Source: Epilithonimonas zeae (GTDB lineage Bacteria > Bacteroidota > Bacteroidia > Flavobacteriales > Weeksellaceae). Taken from it: a stretch of DNA of 64,000 nt. Made by a program: the position numbers and the translations under genes. The first letter of the stretch is position 1; the number at the start of each line of letters is the position of its first letter. The notes below the pieces were generated by a model. It ran no database searches, had not been told where the DNA came from, and saw nothing but the letters and a program-made list of their open reading frames with translations. The stretch is from positions 2,418,001-2,482,000 of the forward strand of contig NZ_FSRK01000001.1 in assembly GCF_900141765.1 (NCBI RefSeq), given 5' to 3'. Shown piece by piece: positions 35,249-43,057 of this stretch.

Positions 35249-35677
35249 TTAAATATCTTTGATGAAATCCTCATATTCATAAAACAAACGTTCGAAGGCG
35301 TCCATTTTTTCTACAAAGAATTCGAAAATATCTGGCCACGTTTGCTTATTGAAAATACTGACTCCAGTTTTCTCCACCCAAATTCTGCTGATGACTTTTC
35401 CATTATCCAAAACATAAAACTCATCTTTTGTAAATTCTCCAATCTCATCTTCTAATATGGATTCCAGAGACCAAATCTTCTCGTAATAAGCATTACGGAA
35501 CAGTTCATCCTTCATCTCGATATCAATCGAAACCTCAGCTTTTTTATTATCTGCGTAAAATTTGAAAGAAAAATCTTTGATTTTGGTATCATACAACAGC
35601 CATTTTCTCGGAAAAGCTTTCCCGAAAGCCGTCCAGAATTCTGTTTTCAATTTTTGAGCTTCTTGTTTGGAAAACAC
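35249..35677 (-). CDS. DUF4268-domain protein
   Basis: A 142-residue protein with the DUF4268 pattern: TEFWTAFGKAFPRKWLLYDTKIKDFSFKF and KAEVSIDIEMKDELFRNAYYEKIWSLESIL. DUF4268 domains often accompany nuclease-like proteins but this one stands alone. Function unknown. A simple repeat lies directly upstream (35686-35716). Confidence 0.8.
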   Translation of the reverse strand: MFSKQEAQKLKTEFWTAFGKAFPRKWLLYDTKIKDFSFKFYADNKKAEVSIDIEMKDELFRNAYYEKIWSLESILEDEIGEFTKDEFYVLDNGKVISRIWVEKTGVSIFNKQTWPDIFEFFVEKMDAFERLFYEYEDFIKDI

Positions 35678-35685
35678 GTGGTTAA

Positions 35686-35716
35686 TTATAAATGATTAAT
35701 GATGAATTATAAATGA
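35686..35716. repeat. AATTATAAATGAT tandem repeat
   Basis: AATTATAAATGATTAATGATG is followed by AATTATAAATGATGA, two direct copies of a 13-bp unit. The reverse-complement pattern is seen at 22062-22096. Confidence 0.5.
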
Positions 35717-35740
35717 TGAGCAATCTGACTTACCTGGAAT

Positions 35741-36676
35741 TTACAAAGTCAAATCAACTTTTGCTTCATTGAATTCCTTAATTAAGTTTTCGAAGACTTT
35801 TTCAACTGGAAGAATTTCGTCTATCAAAGCAGAAACTTGTCCGATTTCCAGTTCGCCTTCTACCAAATCGCCCTCAAACATTCCGCGTTTTGCACGGGCT
35901 CTTCCGAGCGTTTCTTTCAGAGCTTCAATATTTCTACCCGTTTCGTAAAGATTTTCTAAGTCGTGAAAGAATTTATTTTTAATTAATCTAACCGGTGCTA
36001 ATTCCTTTAATGTCAATTGCGTATCGCCTTCTTTCAGTTCAACAATTTTATTTTTGAAATTGTCGTGAGAACTGGCTTCAACTGTTGCTGCAAAACGAGA
36101 ACCAATCTGAACACCGTCTGCACCTAAGGTCATCGCAGCACGCATCTGACTTCCCAAACCAATTCCTCCCGCAGCAATCAAAGGAATGTCGATATGCTTC
36201 CTGACATTCGGGATCAAACAAAGTGTTGTCGTTTCATCTCGTCCGTTATGTCCGCCGGCTTCAAAACCTTCTGCTACAACTGCATCTACGCCAGCTTCCT
36301 GACATTTTACAGCAAATTTCACACTCGACACAACGTGAGCGACTTTGATACCTTCTTTTTTCAAAGTCTCGGTATAAGTTTTCGGATTGCCAGCCGATGT
36401 AAAAACGATTTTTACGCCTTCTTCCAAAATGATATTGATGATTTCTTCAAGATTTGGGTAAAGCAAAGCGACATTCACTCCGAAAGGTTTGTCTGTTGCA
36501 GCTTTACATTTTCTGATATTTTCTCTCAGAATGTCGGGATACATACTCGCTGAACCAATCAATCCTAATCCGCCATTATTAGAAACCGCCGAAGCCAATC
36601 GCCATCCGGAATGCCAAATCATTCCACCTTGAACGATTGGATACTTTGTACCGAAAAGCTGCGAGATTCTATTCAT
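35741..36676 (-). CDS. NAD(P)H-dependent flavin oxidoreductase / nitronate monooxygenase
   Basis: Start taken at ATG 36674-36676 (MNRISQLFGTKYPIVQGGM), which is where family members begin; an earlier ATG at 36724 adds 16 residues without family match. The 311-residue TIM barrel shows PIVQGGMIW, GGLGLIGS, VVAEGFEAGGHNGRDE with the catalytic-type histidine, AAGGIGLGSQMRAAMTLGADGVQIGSRF for FMN phosphate binding. Class I members oxidise nitronates; others act on quinones or in enoyl-ACP reduction (FabK-like). The specific reaction is unknown. Confidence 0.88.
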   Translation of the reverse strand: MNRISQLFGTKYPIVQGGMIWHSGWRLASAVSNNGGLGLIGSASMYPDILRENIRKCKAATDKPFGVNVALLYPNLEEIINIILEEGVKIVFTSAGNPKTYTETLKKEGIKVAHVVSSVKFAVKCQEAGVDAVVAEGFEAGGHNGRDETTTLCLIPNVRKHIDIPLIAAGGIGLGSQMRAAMTLGADGVQIGSRFAATVEASSHDNFKNKIVELKEGDTQLTLKELAPVRLIKNKFFHDLENLYETGRNIEALKETLGRARAKRGMFEGDLVEGELEIGQVSALIDEILPVEKVFENLIKEFNEAKVDLTL

Positions 36677-36865
36677 TTTGTTGTATTGTTTTTGGGCAAT
36701 TCCAAAATCTATGAAGCTGGACATTTTTTATTTTTTTTCAAAAATAGCGATTCATTTTTTATTTTAAAGAATACCTAATATCAAAAAAATGACTTATATC
36801 TTAGTTTCATTGTATTAATAAAATAGCAAGCCCACTATCGGTTGACAGAAGGCTTAATATTAGGT

Positions 36866-36893
36866 AAAAGTAGGCTTAAGTAAGCCTACTTTT
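36866..36893 (-). terminator. Terminator after the SprB-repeat T9SS gene
   Basis: A 13-bp perfect stem, AAAAGTAGGCTTA with TAAGCCTACTTTT, and a 2-nt loop. It lies downstream of the gene ending at 36928 and works in either direction. Confidence 0.75.
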
Positions 36894-36927
36894 TATGGTG
36901 TTAGTTTAGTTGTTGATAAGAATAATT

Positions 36928-38457
36928 TTAATCCTTAACAAACTTGATGGTTTCTGCACCTTTTTCGGTAAAGATTTGAATAAGGTAAGTTCCTTTAACC
37001 AAAGATTGAACATCTACAATCTTACTACCATTCAAAGATTTTTCCAATAGTTTTCTTCCTGAATAATCGGAAATAATAACTTTATCCATTTTGCTTTCCG
37101 AAGCTAGATTCAAAACATCTTTTACCGGATTGGGATATAGTGTGATCTGAGAATTCTTATTAATGTCAGAAACGTTCAAGGTTTCATTATAAGCATTAAT
37201 TGCTAAAGCGATCTTGGATTCGCAACCATCGACAGTTTGTGTAGCGTAGTAAGTTGAATTGTTGCTGATTAATGTTGTACCAGGCAGTACGTTGGTATGA
37301 GCTATAGCATTGGCTTCTGTCGCATACCATTTGATACCTTGACCTATTACAGTAAACTTTGATAACGTTTCTCCATTGTTGAAGCTAAGTCTGATAGCCG
37401 GAGCAGATGGCAATTGTCCATTAATTTCAAAATTACGTGTAATAATACATCCTTTGGCATCTGTTATTGTAACACTATAATTCCCTGAAGCCAGATTGGA
37501 AACAGAACTAGTAATTGCTCCATTAGACCATAGATAAGTATAAGGAGATGTTCCACCACTTGGAGTTACCGAAGCTGTACCATTATTACTTCCACAACTT
37601 GCAGGTGAGGAACTTGTAGTTGCAGCCAAAACAGTAGGCTCCGTAATGGTAAAACTTTGAGTTTTTGTCGCATTAGCAGCATCTTTTACTGTGACAGTGT
37701 AATTTCCCGCAGCAAGTCCGCTAGCCGTAACATTAGTACCTCCACTTGGAGACCAGCTATAGGTGTAAGGTGCTGTTCCCCCAGAAACATTGACAGTAGC
37801 ACTACCATTGGATCCACCATTACAGCTAACATTTGTCTGCGCTCCGGCACTTACAGTAAGGGCATTAGGATCAATTACAATACCCGAATCCTTAACCCAA
37901 GTGAAGGCGTCTAAACCCGCATATCTAAAAGCTCCACCCAAAGTAATCTGAAGCTGATCTATGATGATATTAGAATAGTTCTGACCATTCAGATTTGTCA
38001 AATCAATTAAGGTATAACCATTTGAGCTTCCAAAAGAAGTAGCAAAACCATTCGTTTTGGTCTGAGTAAATTTGGTAATTCCAGATAATTTACCAGTAAT
38101 AGTAAGGGTTCCGGCAACATTTAAATCAAGATTTAATGCAGATAAAAACATCCAAAATCTATTAACTTTGAATAAATTAGATGTTGTTTTAATGCTAAAA
38201 GAAGCTGGACTATCTGTCGTGTATGAGTTATCAATGTATCTATTATCATTTGCTGTTCCGTTCCAGCCTGTTCCAGGAAAATTACCCTGTACTTGGAACG
38301 TACCTATGTGGGAAATAATATTGAAAATCACACCATTGTCCGTAAAAGAACTGCTTGCGTGCGATTCGGTTTCAAAATGTTCTGTACTTGTTTGTGCATC
38401 AAAAGCATTGGAAAAGATTAATAAAACCATTACCAACAAAGAATTGATTTTTTTCAT
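36928..38457 (-). CDS. T9SS cargo protein with SprB repeats
   Basis: A 509-residue secreted protein: signal peptide (cleavage near FDAQ), an N-terminal beta-rich region (about 20-190), two SprB-type repeats at about 205-345 (VSCNGGSNGSATVNVSGG and ...SCGSNNGTASVTPSGG, each followed by YTYLWS/YTYSWS and a GNY-V-T-x-D-A end), and a type A sorting domain at the C-terminus (ITLYPNPVKDVLNL ... ETIKFVKD). The sorting domain directs export through the type IX system and anchoring at the cell surface. SprB repeats occur in gliding adhesins. It probably binds surfaces or polysaccharide; no enzyme signature is seen. Confidence 0.87.
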   Translation of the reverse strand: MKKINSLLVMVLLIFSNAFDAQTSTEHFETESHASSSFTDNGVIFNIISHIGTFQVQGNFPGTGWNGTANDNRYIDNSYTTDSPASFSIKTTSNLFKVNRFWMFLSALNLDLNVAGTLTITGKLSGITKFTQTKTNGFATSFGSSNGYTLIDLTNLNGQNYSNIIIDQLQITLGGAFRYAGLDAFTWVKDSGIVIDPNALTVSAGAQTNVSCNGGSNGSATVNVSGGTAPYTYSWSPSGGTNVTASGLAAGNYTVTVKDAANATKTQSFTITEPTVLAATTSSSPASCGSNNGTASVTPSGGTSPYTYLWSNGAITSSVSNLASGNYSVTITDAKGCIITRNFEINGQLPSAPAIRLSFNNGETLSKFTVIGQGIKWYATEANAIAHTNVLPGTTLISNNSTYYATQTVDGCESKIALAINAYNETLNVSDINKNSQITLYPNPVKDVLNLASESKMDKVIISDYSGRKLLEKSLNGSKIVDVQSLVKGTYLIQIFTEKGAETIKFVKD

Positions 38458-38618
38458 AATGTTTACTTTTTAAGATTGTTAAATTTTTTTTCGATAAATG
38501 TAATTGTTATACTTAAAAATTTGAATTTTTCTGGGTGGACAATGGGAGGACAAATGATTTTACAAATAAACCAAGCTGATTATCTTTCATTTATCCCAAA
38601 GTGCTTTTTATTTTCAAA

Positions 38619-40301
38619 TTATTCTTTAATGAATTTGAAACTCTCAATATCTTTAGCAGTATAAATTTGAATTAGATAAATCCCCTTTGATAATGACTTC
38701 AGATCTACATTCATTTCGCCAGTCATATTTTTTGATATTATTTTTTTCCCTTCCAGTGATATAATTTCCACTTTCAATATTTTTTCCTGAGTTTTCAAGT
38801 TCAGAATGTCCTTTACAGGATTTGGGTAGATAGTGATACTTTTACCTTCATTAATATCCGAAATTGATAAAGTCGGCTGCAATTCAAAAGCGCCAATATC
38901 AATCGTTGTTTCTTCGATTCTGCTTTTATCTGAAAGGTCGTAATTACCATATTTTGAAGCATCGTAGAAAGAATTATTTCCATGGTTAATTCCGCTGCTA
39001 GAAGTTTGCAATGTGAAATCTTTTCCGGCAATATCTTTGAACAAAGGATCAGTTGTATAATTATTAGAACCGTTCAAAGTCACATTATACTTTGGGAGAA
39101 TAATTGAATTGTTCGCTGTTACAGTTGCCCCAGCACCATCAATTGTATTGACAGAATTGCCACCCATCCAAAAAATAGAGTTTTGTATCAAATTAAGAAT
39201 TGGATTTACAGTTGCCAGAATTGTCCCGCCATCTGGATTATAGACCGTGGAATTAATAAAACTGAGGGAAGAAGCATTATTATAAAAAGGAATATAAATC
39301 TGATCTGAATAAACGAGACTATTAACCAAAGTAACACTGGAGCCATTTCTCACCGCAATTGCTGTTCCTTTATAGGCTCCGGCATATTGGGTAAAAGGCC
39401 CTATTTTATTATTTATAAACTTACTTTTATTGATTAAAATATTATTATTACCATAAGCAAAAATGGCCGCCCCAAGTCCACCATTTGCTCCGCCTTGAGA
39501 ACCATTGTCTACAACATTTTCTTCAAAACGACAGCCTTTGATCTCAATATTTTGGTCCGTTCCATAATGATTAAAAACATCGAGCGCTCCACCTGCATAT
39601 TTTGCGTAATTGCTATAGAAAGAACAGTTCTCTACTCGCGTGACATTAGCTCCTGACGTATTAGCTTCGATTGCCAAAGCTCCTAACTGAAACTGCGAGT
39701 TATTCTTAAATATATTATTGGATATCAACGGAGAATTATTCGCAATCGAAGGATAAACCAGAATTGCGCTTCCTGTATATCTTGGAAAATAATTATTCAA
39801 AACAGATCCGGCGCTTGCATTTCCATCCTGAAAAATAAAACCATCTATCTGTGTAGAATTGTCAATCGCTGAATCATACGCATCGATAATCATGATATGA
39901 TAACTGTTATCAGAAGCAGATCCTACAGTTCCAATATCACCACTAAGAATCGTCTCGTTAGCAACAATATCTCTCTGTGACAAAGCAGTTTCTGTTCCTA
40001 TAAAACCGCCGTAAATCTTCAAATCATTTCGGGTAATGTAAAAAAACTCATCTCTGTTGGAAGTAATAGAAGGATAATAAGTTCCCTTGGCAACCCAGAT
40101 TTCTTTGATTGCTGGATTAGAGTTGGCAGCCGTAACGACCTGTTTCAAATTTTTAGAAGCATTGGACCACGAAGAACCCGTTTCTGCACCATCAATTACA
40201 GCCGCATTGACATAAACAATACCGTTAAGACTTGGTGAAATCTGCGCACCAACACAAGCAGGAATCAACAAACAAGAAAGAAAGAATAGAAATGTTTTCA
40301 T
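38619..40301 (-). CDS. T9SS cargo protein with right-handed beta-helix
   Basis: A 560-residue protein with signal peptide (cleavage near VGAQ). Residues about 25-460 have right-handed parallel beta-helix character: WVAKGTYYPSI-type opening as in polymorphic outer-membrane repeats, many I-x-N-x-x-F-x-N-N rungs, and an IDIGAFELQ end. A type A sorting domain follows (ITIYPNPVKDILNL ... ESFKFIKE). Beta-helices of this type are often polysaccharide-binding or lyase-like; no catalytic set is obvious. A candidate LytTR operator is 90 bp upstream (40391-40423). Confidence 0.85.
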   Translation of the reverse strand: MKTFLFFLSCLLIPACVGAQISPSLNGIVYVNAAVIDGAETGSSWSNASKNLKQVVTAANSNPAIKEIWVAKGTYYPSITSNRDEFFYITRNDLKIYGGFIGTETALSQRDIVANETILSGDIGTVGSASDNSYHIMIIDAYDSAIDNSTQIDGFIFQDGNASAGSVLNNYFPRYTGSAILVYPSIANNSPLISNNIFKNNSQFQLGALAIEANTSGANVTRVENCSFYSNYAKYAGGALDVFNHYGTDQNIEIKGCRFEENVVDNGSQGGANGGLGAAIFAYGNNNILINKSKFINNKIGPFTQYAGAYKGTAIAVRNGSSVTLVNSLVYSDQIYIPFYNNASSLSFINSTVYNPDGGTILATVNPILNLIQNSIFWMGGNSVNTIDGAGATVTANNSIILPKYNVTLNGSNNYTTDPLFKDIAGKDFTLQTSSSGINHGNNSFYDASKYGNYDLSDKSRIEETTIDIGAFELQPTLSISDINEGKSITIYPNPVKDILNLKTQEKILKVEIISLEGKKIISKNMTGEMNVDLKSLSKGIYLIQIYTAKDIESFKFIKE

Positions 40302-40390
40302 AATTTCAGTTTTAATAGATTAGAATTGAATGACGATGATTTAGCATTCATCCATTAAAATTAGAAATGATGAAATTTTTATCTTAAAAA

Positions 40391-40423
40391 ATGTTCTGAA
40401 ACTATGCTTTTTTGTTCTAAAAT
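40391..40423 (-). promoter_or_regulatory. Candidate LytTR operator, site 1
   Basis: Direct half-sites TGTTCTGAAA and TGTTCTAAAA (plus-strand reading) begin at 40392 and 40413, exactly 21 bp apart. The site is identical at 28 of 33 positions to 42861-42893, with all differences in the spacer. It is upstream of the T9SS gene at 38619-40301; a TAnnTTTA -7-like element at 40356-40363 has the same spacing as at site 2. Confidence 0.65.
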
Positions 40424-40427
40424 GAAA

Positions 40428-41078
40428 TTAGAAATGTTTGGAAATCTTGAAAACCTTATCTTCCAAATGCAATTTATCATTCACGATTTTTGAAATATGA
40501 TATGGATTAACGGCTACGCTTCGGTTAATCCGTTTAAAATATTTAGAAGGGAAAACCTCTTCCAGATAGGACATCGTTGTTCTTAGAATTTGATTTTTAC
40601 CGGACTTCAAATAGATTTCGACATAGATATGGTCAGCTTCTGCAAAAAGAAAATCTTTGGATTGGAAATAATAGACCTGTTTGCCAATCTCAATCTTGAA
40701 GATATTATCCTGATTGGCCAATGCAAGATTAATCGCTGTGATCAAATTCACACTTTCAACAGGTTTTGAAAGGTAGGCAGAAGGTTTCAGATTAGTCACT
40801 TTTTCGAGTGTACTTGGATCGGTCAAAGCGGTTGTAAAAATGAATGGAATCGAAATATTATTATTGATGAATTGCGCCAAATCCAATCCCGTCTTCTCTC
40901 CGGAAAGCGAAATATCAATCAAAACCAAATCAAATAATTTGTGAGACAACAACAGTTTTGCTTCTTCATAATCGTGGGCAATCTCGGACAAGAAAAACGG
41001 CTCCAGCATTCTTTTGACAGAGAACGAAATCAAGACCTCATCTTCTACAATCAGTATTCTGTTTTTATGCTCAGTCAT
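40428..41078 (-). CDS. LytTR-family response regulator
   Basis: The start is ATG 41076-41078 (MTEHKNRILIVEDEV), which overlaps the end of the kinase gene by 8 nt; an upstream ATG at 41105 lies deeper in the kinase gene. The 216-residue protein has a receiver domain (acidic pocket Glu12/Asp13, phosphoacceptor Asp55 in LVLIDISLSG, Lys in YLSKPVESV) and a C-terminal LytTR DNA-binding domain at about 120-216 (FAEADHIYVEIYLKSGKNQILRTTMSYLEEVFP...FKRINRSVAVN). LytTR proteins bind pairs of short direct repeats about two helical turns apart, which matches the two sites nearby. Confidence 0.92.
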   Translation of the reverse strand: MTEHKNRILIVEDEVLISFSVKRMLEPFFLSEIAHDYEEAKLLLSHKLFDLVLIDISLSGEKTGLDLAQFINNNISIPFIFTTALTDPSTLEKVTNLKPSAYLSKPVESVNLITAINLALANQDNIFKIEIGKQVYYFQSKDFLFAEADHIYVEIYLKSGKNQILRTTMSYLEEVFPSKYFKRINRSVAVNPYHISKIVNDKLHLEDKVFKISKHF

Positions 41079-42759
41079 TGAGAAATGTGATTTTGTAATT
41101 AGCATTATCTCTTATGTAATTCCCTTTCAGCTGCTTTACCATTCCTTCGATAATCAAAAGTCCGAGCGAATCTTTCTTATTTTCAAAATCGAAATCGGTT
41201 CCGTTATCCGAATATGACAATTCTATCTTATCATCAATCAAATTTAATTTTAAATTTAATATTAACGACTCTGTTTTTGCGTGCTTTATAGAATTAGTAA
41301 TCAATTCATTAAGAATCAAACCAAATGGTAATGCTTTGTCTACTTTCAGAGTGATATTTTCGATATCAATTTTATAATCAATAACTCTTTGTGAACTGTT
41401 TTGATGCGTTTCGAAAATCCTGTTCGTATAACTTTCGACCTCGATAAGTGCATTATCATTATGATTCACACTGTAAGAATACAGTTCGTGCGCAATCATT
41501 ATCGTTTTTATCCGTTGACGCAAGTCTTCGAATCTGTTTTTATACTCAGAACTATCAGCTTGGTCTTTCTGAAAATCTATCAGACTGAGAATCACAGCCA
41601 GATTATTTTTGACACGATGATTAAGTTCCTGAACCAAGAATTGTTTTTGCTCAAGATTGTTTTTCAAAGCAAGATTATTATCGGAAATTTCTTGTTTTTG
41701 AACTTCTATTTTCTTTTTATTTTTAAGAATCAACCAAAGTAAAAACGCTAAAACGAAAACAGAAATAAATAATGTGATATTAAGCTTTCGAGTGCCTGCA
41801 ATGTTCTTTTGTAGTTGTTCTTTCTCTGTTTTTTCCTTCTGAAAATTAAATTGAATTCCCAGTTCTTTAACTTTAAGATCTCTTTGCTGATTACGGAACT
41901 GATTGTACAAGTCTGAAGCAAGTTTATAGTAATGTAAAGCGGAATCAGATTGATTTTGCTTTTCCATAATTTCACTTTTCAATTGAAAAATATCCGCTCT
42001 GTAATTTAAAACTCTTGAATTTTTGGAATTAGCAATTGCAGAATCTATGTAAACATCAGCCATTTTATAATCCCGCTTTGAGAAATATAAAAACGAAATA
42101 TTATTATACATAGAATTAATCGCCTCGTTGTGATGAAGTCTTTTGTACAAATAAAGTGCACGCTGAAAATGTGCTAATCTTTTCTCAGGATTGTTCCGAT
42201 TTCCCAACCCGAGAATCAGTTCTACATCAGGAAGATTTGATTCATCATTGACTGATATCGCATATTTTTTAGCCTCGTTAGCTATTTCAAATGCAATTTC
42301 CCGATGACCATTCACCCTGTAATAAGATGATTTCCTGATAAGAAAATGAGTATAATTTTTAGGTTTAAGTTCGGGATGATTTTTGATTATCTGTTCCGCT
42401 TTATCAATTTCGATTTTGGAGGCTTTTTCATCATTATTAATTTCAAAAATCAATTCTCTTTCGATATGGATTTTGAGTTGCTGTTCAGGCGTTAATTTAT
42501 AATTAATGAGATTTTGAGACAGTTTGAAAGCTTCATCATAGAGTCCCAATTCTGTTAGAATTTTCACTTTTAAAACGTCCAAATTTACTTTTTCAGAATC
42601 TTTAAAACGTTCTCTATTTTGATTAATCAATTCTAAAGCAGTTGAATAATCTGAATTCTTAATCTTATTATCAAGACTTCTTTCCAATGACTGAATAGAT
42701 TCTTGCCCGAAACAAAAAACAATCAGAAAAAAAAGAAAAAAGCCAAAATAGATTCTCAC
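41071..42759 (-). CDS. TPR-containing sensor histidine kinase
   Basis: A 562-residue protein: signal peptide, tetratricopeptide-like helical repeats over about residues 25-310, one transmembrane segment near 327-346 (LNITLFISVFVLAFLLWLIL), a short coiled coil, and a HisKA_2 dimerisation domain with the phosphoacceptor His381 in ELNHRVKNNLAVILSL. The ATPase domain follows with LNELITNSIKHAK and SYSDNGTDFDF. The sensor part faces the periplasm. It forms a translationally coupled two-component system with the LytTR regulator and has its own promoter at 42826-42833 with an operator-like site upstream. Confidence 0.9.
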   Translation of the reverse strand: MRIYFGFFLFFLIVFCFGQESIQSLERSLDNKIKNSDYSTALELINQNRERFKDSEKVNLDVLKVKILTELGLYDEAFKLSQNLINYKLTPEQQLKIHIERELIFEINNDEKASKIEIDKAEQIIKNHPELKPKNYTHFLIRKSSYYRVNGHREIAFEIANEAKKYAISVNDESNLPDVELILGLGNRNNPEKRLAHFQRALYLYKRLHHNEAINSMYNNISFLYFSKRDYKMADVYIDSAIANSKNSRVLNYRADIFQLKSEIMEKQNQSDSALHYYKLASDLYNQFRNQQRDLKVKELGIQFNFQKEKTEKEQLQKNIAGTRKLNITLFISVFVLAFLLWLILKNKKKIEVQKQEISDNNLALKNNLEQKQFLVQELNHRVKNNLAVILSLIDFQKDQADSSEYKNRFEDLRQRIKTIMIAHELYSYSVNHNDNALIEVESYTNRIFETHQNSSQRVIDYKIDIENITLKVDKALPFGLILNELITNSIKHAKTESLILNLKLNLIDDKIELSYSDNGTDFDFENKKDSLGLLIIEGMVKQLKGNYIRDNANYKITFLND

Positions 42760-42825
42760 AGCCTAACAAAGATAAACAAATGCAGTCTCTATTTTTTATA
42801 TTGCCAACTACATTTTGTAAGGATT

Positions 42826-42833
42826 CAAATTTA
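42826..42833 (-). promoter_or_regulatory. -7 element of the two-component operon
   Basis: On the minus strand TAAATTTG matches TAnnTTTG, 66 bases before the kinase start. The candidate operator 42861-42893 lies 27 bp further upstream, just behind the -33 position. Confidence 0.6.
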
Positions 42834-42860
42834 TAATCTTCCGTGACCTATTCATTAAAA

Positions 42861-42893
42861 ATGTTCTGAAAGTAATGGTTTTTGTTCTAAAAT
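42861..42893 (-). promoter_or_regulatory. Candidate LytTR operator, site 2
   Basis: Half-sites TGTTCTGAAA and TGTTCTAAAA (plus-strand reading) begin at 42862 and 42883, 21 bp apart, as at 40391-40423. The site is in the gap between the kinase gene and the divergent T9SS gene at 43058, so it could govern both. Confidence 0.65.
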
Positions 42894-43057
42894 ATACGTT
42901 CAATCATTTATAATTAGAATACGAAATAACTACGCATTTTAACATTATTAATAAAATATTCCCAATGATTAAATAAATATTTTTAAAAATTAACACAAAT
43001 AATATCCGAATATTAAAAAACTATCATAAATTTACATTGAATTAAAAATTAACTATT

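Noticed and set aside
38461-38520. A third LytTR-type site upstream of the SprB-repeat T9SS gene
   Set aside because: Two ATTGTT words occur, but they are 28 bp apart and lack the TGTTCT core of the two other sites.
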